From assembly GCA_020725545.1 (NCBI GenBank), contig DYEV01000027.1, positions 1-64,000 of the forward strand: a stretch of DNA of 64,000 bases. Direction: 5' to 3'. This stretch comes from Desulfobacca sp. (GTDB taxonomy: Bacteria > Desulfobacterota > Desulfobaccia > Desulfobaccales > Desulfobaccaceae). The notes under the pieces were generated by a model. It was not told the origin of the DNA and did no database searches. It was given only the letters and a program-made list of their open reading frames with translations. This document shows, in pieces, positions 61,580 to 64,000 of the stretch. Each line of letters opens with the position of its first letter. Position 1 is the stretch's first letter. Made by a program: the position numbers and the translations under genes.

Positions 61580-61610
61580 AAAAACCCCGCCGGGGGGTGC
61601 CCAGGCGGGG
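61580..61610 (-). terminator. terminator of the methylmalonyl-CoA mutase unit
   Basis: On the minus strand CCCCGCC (61610-61604) pairs with GGCGGGG (61591-61585), followed by TTTTT (61584-61580). It is about 30 bp after the B12-binding subunit stop. Confidence 0.85.
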
Positions 61611-61638
61611 TCTGAGGCCGCGGTGCGTTTGCTGCTGG

Positions 61639-62040
61639 CTAATTGCGCCGGATGTTATTGCGGATGAAATCGATAATCTGGTTGGTAGTGGCCCCGGGAG
61701 TGAAGATTTCGGCAATGCCGCTGGCCTTCAGGGTCGGGATATCTTCTTCCGGGATAATGCCGCCGCCCAGGACCAGGATGTCCTGGACGCCCTTTTCTTT
61801 GAGCAGTTCGGTGACCCGGGGGAAGAGGTAATCATGGGCGCCGGAGAGGCAGCTCATGGCGATGACGTCAACGTCTTCCTGGATGGCGGCGCTGACGATC
61901 TGTTCCGGGGTCTGGCGCAGGCCGGTGTAGATCACCTCCATGCCGGCGTCCCGCAAGGCCGCGCAGATGACTTTGATGCCACGGTCGTGGCCGTCCAGTC
62001 CAGGTTTGGCGGCCAGAACACGGATTTTTCTTTCAGGCAT
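61639..62040 (-). CDS. methylmalonyl-CoA mutase small (B12-binding) subunit
   Basis: A 133-residue cobalamin-binding domain: [18 protein letters not shown] holds the DxHxxG motif whose His replaces the lower ligand of cobalt, followed by [14 protein letters not shown] and [11 protein letters not shown]. It is the C-terminal domain of mutase as a separate subunit, as in archaea and many anaerobes. It is 29 bp downstream of the large subunit and shares its transcript. AAGGAGAGAGAG precedes the ATG. Confidence 0.95.
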   Translation of the reverse strand: MPERKIRVLAAKPGLDGHDRGIKVICAALRDAGMEVIYTGLRQTPEQIVSAAIQEDVDVIAMSCLSGAHDYLFPRVTELLKEKGVQDILVLGGGIIPEEDIPTLKASGIAEIFTPGATTNQIIDFIRNNIRRN

Positions 62041-62069
62041 ACTCTCTCTCCTTCAATGATCGCTGGCCC

Positions 62070-63737
62070 TTAGACAAAGGGAGCCGCTTCGTATTCCCCA
62101 AAGACATCCCGTAGGGTGTCGCAGATCTCGCCCAAAGTGGCCATGGCCCGGACCGCACTCAGGATGGGGGGCATGAGGTTGGCGCCGGTCTGGGCCGCTT
62201 CCTTGACGCCGGCCAGGGCCTGGCTGACCGCGGCGGCATCCCGCTGGCTCTTCAGTTGTTTGAGCCGTTCGACCTGCTGATCCCGGACGCTCGGATCGAC
62301 CTTCAGGAGTTCCTTGGGTTTTTCCTCCTGGACCTGGAATTTGTTCAGTCCGACAATGATCCGTTCGTTGCTTTCGATCTCTTTCTGATACCGATAGGCG
62401 CTTTCCTGGATTTCTTTCTGGATATAGCCCTTTTCGATGGCCACCACCGGCCCGCCCATCTTCTCAATGGTATCGATGTAGGCTTGGGCCCGGGCTTCGA
62501 TCTCGTCGGTGAGTTTTTCGATGTAGTAGGAGCCGGCCAGGGGATCGACCGTATCGGCGACGCCGGTTTCGTAGGCGATGAGCTGCTGGGTCCGCAGGGC
62601 CACTTGCACGGCCTGTTCGGAAGGCAGGGCCAGGGCTTCGTCCATGGAGTTGGTGTGCAAGGATTGCGTGCCGCCCAGGACGGCGCTCATGGCCTGGAAG
62701 GCGACTCGGATGATGTTATTCAGAGGCTGCTGGGCTGTCAAGGTGCAACCGGCCGTCTGGGTATGGAAGCGCAGCATCAGGGTGCGGGGGTCCTTGGCCC
62801 CGAAGCGTTCTTTCATGGTCTTGGCCCAGAGGCGGCGGGCGGCCCGGAATTTGGCCACTTCTTCCAAGAAATCCTGATGGGAATTGAAGAAGAACGACAG
62901 CCGGGGGCCAAAGGAATCCACCGGCAGGCCAGCATTGATGGCCGCATCCACATAGGCAAAGCCGTTGGCCAGGGTAAAGGCCACTTCCTGCACCGCCGTG
63001 GCCCCGGCTTCCCGGATGTGATAGCCGCTGATGCTGATGGTGTTCCATTGCGGTACTTCTTTGGAGCAGTATTCAAAGATATCGGTAATAATTTTCATGG
63101 AGGGCCGCGGCGGGAAGATATAAGTGCCCCGGGATGAATATTCTTTCAGAATATCGTTCTGAATGGTGCCCCGGAGTTTGTCATAGCTGATGTTCTGCTT
63201 TTCCGCCAGGACCAGATACATGGCCATGAGGATGGCCGCGGGAGAATTAATGGTCATGGAGGTGCTGACTTTGTCCAGGGGAATGCCTTTGAACAGGGTT
63301 TCCATATCCCAGAGGGAGTCGATGGCCACCCCTACTTTGCCTACTTCCCCCCGGGCCAGCTCGTGGTCCGAGTCATAACCGATCTGGGTAGGCAGGTCAA
63401 AGGCCACGGACAGGCCGGTCTGGCCGGCATTGAGCAGGTAATGGTAGCGTTCATTGGTCTCCTGGGCGGAGCCGAAGCCGGCATACTGGCGCATAGTCCA
63501 GAACCGCCCCCGGTAGGCGGTGGGCTGGACACCCCGGGTATACGGAAAGTCGCCGGGGAAGCCCAGCTTCTCCATGTAGTCGAAGTCTTCTAAATCCAAG
63601 GGGGTGTAGACCCGCTCCACCGGAATCCCCGAGGTGTTGACAAAGGCGGGTTTCCGTTCCGGCATCTTCTGCAAAGTTTTGGCGACTTTCTCCTCAAATT
63701 TGGCTTTTGCCGCCTTAATACGTTCCAAAGCTGACAT
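62070..63737 (-). CDS. methylmalonyl-CoA mutase large (catalytic) subunit
   Basis: A 555-residue TIM-barrel subunit: [28 protein letters not shown], the Tyr in that TMRQYAG motif, [51 protein letters not shown] and the C-terminal [11 protein letters not shown]. It interconverts succinyl-CoA and (R)-methylmalonyl-CoA with the B12 subunit encoded downstream. The start at 63737 has AAAAGGAGTGAGT upstream; the longer frame to 63902 is noncoding. Close relatives (ethylmalonyl- or isobutyryl-CoA mutases) cannot be excluded from sequence reading alone. Confidence 0.93.
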   Translation of the reverse strand: MSALERIKAAKAKFEEKVAKTLQKMPERKPAFVNTSGIPVERVYTPLDLEDFDYMEKLGFPGDFPYTRGVQPTAYRGRFWTMRQYAGFGSAQETNERYHYLLNAGQTGLSVAFDLPTQIGYDSDHELARGEVGKVGVAIDSLWDMETLFKGIPLDKVSTSMTINSPAAILMAMYLVLAEKQNISYDKLRGTIQNDILKEYSSRGTYIFPPRPSMKIITDIFEYCSKEVPQWNTISISGYHIREAGATAVQEVAFTLANGFAYVDAAINAGLPVDSFGPRLSFFFNSHQDFLEEVAKFRAARRLWAKTMKERFGAKDPRTLMLRFHTQTAGCTLTAQQPLNNIIRVAFQAMSAVLGGTQSLHTNSMDEALALPSEQAVQVALRTQQLIAYETGVADTVDPLAGSYYIEKLTDEIEARAQAYIDTIEKMGGPVVAIEKGYIQKEIQESAYRYQKEIESNERIIVGLNKFQVQEEKPKELLKVDPSVRDQQVERLKQLKSQRDAAAVSQALAGVKEAAQTGANLMPPILSAVRAMATLGEICDTLRDVFGEYEAAPFV

Positions 63738-64000
63738 ACTCACTCCTTTTTCTCCCGGATGAGGGGCGCACCACTCATCCTTATGATTGGCACCAATGTC
63801 GCCGCGTCCCGGTGAGGCGGCCGGGGTATGCGGCAGCGGGCGGCAATTGCAGCGAAATCGGCGCATTGGCTGAATTGCCACTGTACCAATATAGCGAAAC
63901 ATCCGGCCAGAGAAAACAAGAAAGTGGCGGCGGATATACTTTCAAGCCATTTGTGACACCGGTGGCCGAATATATCTGACAGGGTTGTCGTAATACCTGT
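63738..64000. other. leader region of the mutase unit
   Basis: 263 bp to the window edge with no gene recognised. It must hold the mutase promoter; I see no cobalamin riboswitch box. Confidence 0.4.

Overview
The window looks like the chromosome of a strictly anaerobic, GC-rich deltaproteobacterium (Desulfobacterota; the Desulfobacca/Syntrophobacterales type is my best guess, by inference only). The evidence is ferredoxin-dependent 2-oxoacid oxidoreductases, rubrerythrins, a desulfoferrodoxin, rubredoxins, an FprA flavoprotein, a CooC-type CO-dehydrogenase maturation ATPase, a two-subunit methylmalonyl-CoA mutase and a giant BadF/HgdC-type acyl-CoA dehydratase activase. No sulfate-reduction genes are in view, so the respiratory lifestyle is not shown directly.

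Layout. 0-0.5 kb: a decayed IS3-family orfA and tRNA-Leu(TAA). 0.8-4.7 kb: a single-chain 2-oxoacid:ferredoxin oxidoreductase. 5.3-12.9 kb: an L,D-transpeptidase lipoprotein, the yebC-ruvC-ruvA operon, the rRNA methyltransferase RlmE, an MBOAT/SGNH acyl-transfer pair and a DUF1015 protein. 13.4-18.3 kb: hisC-cmk-rpsA and sppA. 18.2-27.8 kb, mostly minus strand: YciO (apparently with an AUU start), an M23 peptidase, MtaD, a lytic transglycosylase, an acyl-CoA hydrolase, tmk, a polyprenyl synthase, a phasin-like protein, a metallo-hydrolase and a ferritin-like protein. 28.7-37.2 kb: an oxygen-defence and electron-transfer island led by a Fur-family regulator with a strong promoter and operator; it holds an Fe-S/DUF3786 protein, two small unknown proteins, two rubrerythrins, superoxide reductase, ferritin, 2-oxoglutarate:ferredoxin oxidoreductase, two rubredoxins and FprA.

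37.2-42.5 kb is the most unusual region. On the minus strand lie lexA (an apparently leaderless promoter with a palindrome between -35 and -10), a RadA/RecA-like protein without a visible P-loop, a small helical protein and a family-B DNA polymerase whose exonuclease and polymerase motifs are degenerate. This resembles the lexA-imuA-imuB-dnaE2 SOS mutagenesis cassette in design, but is built around a PolB2-like polymerase. The cassette has been invaded by a REP-associated Y1 transposase (with REP palindromes inside its own coding sequence), a four-helix-bundle (S23) gene and a GC-rich hairpin inside the polymerase gene.

43-53.3 kb: a ferredoxin, an Mrp/ApbC Fe-S carrier, an acetyltransferase, an NtrC-type two-component pair, a YdcF protein, CooC, a macrodomain protein, PriA and a membrane protein. 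53.3-55.6 kb: an AT-rich island with a 24-bp tandem repeat, a near-consensus sigma-54 promoter and a secreted protein with a PEP-CTERM-like tail. 55.6-63.7 kb: the 1392-residue activase, a radical SAM protein, a small Cys-containing protein and methylmalonyl-CoA mutase.

Across the whole window, intergenic gaps carry degenerate tandem repeats with a 7-bp period, at least 13 blocks, several starting exactly at a stop codon or ending at a start codon. A separate GC-rich hairpin repeat also occurs several times.
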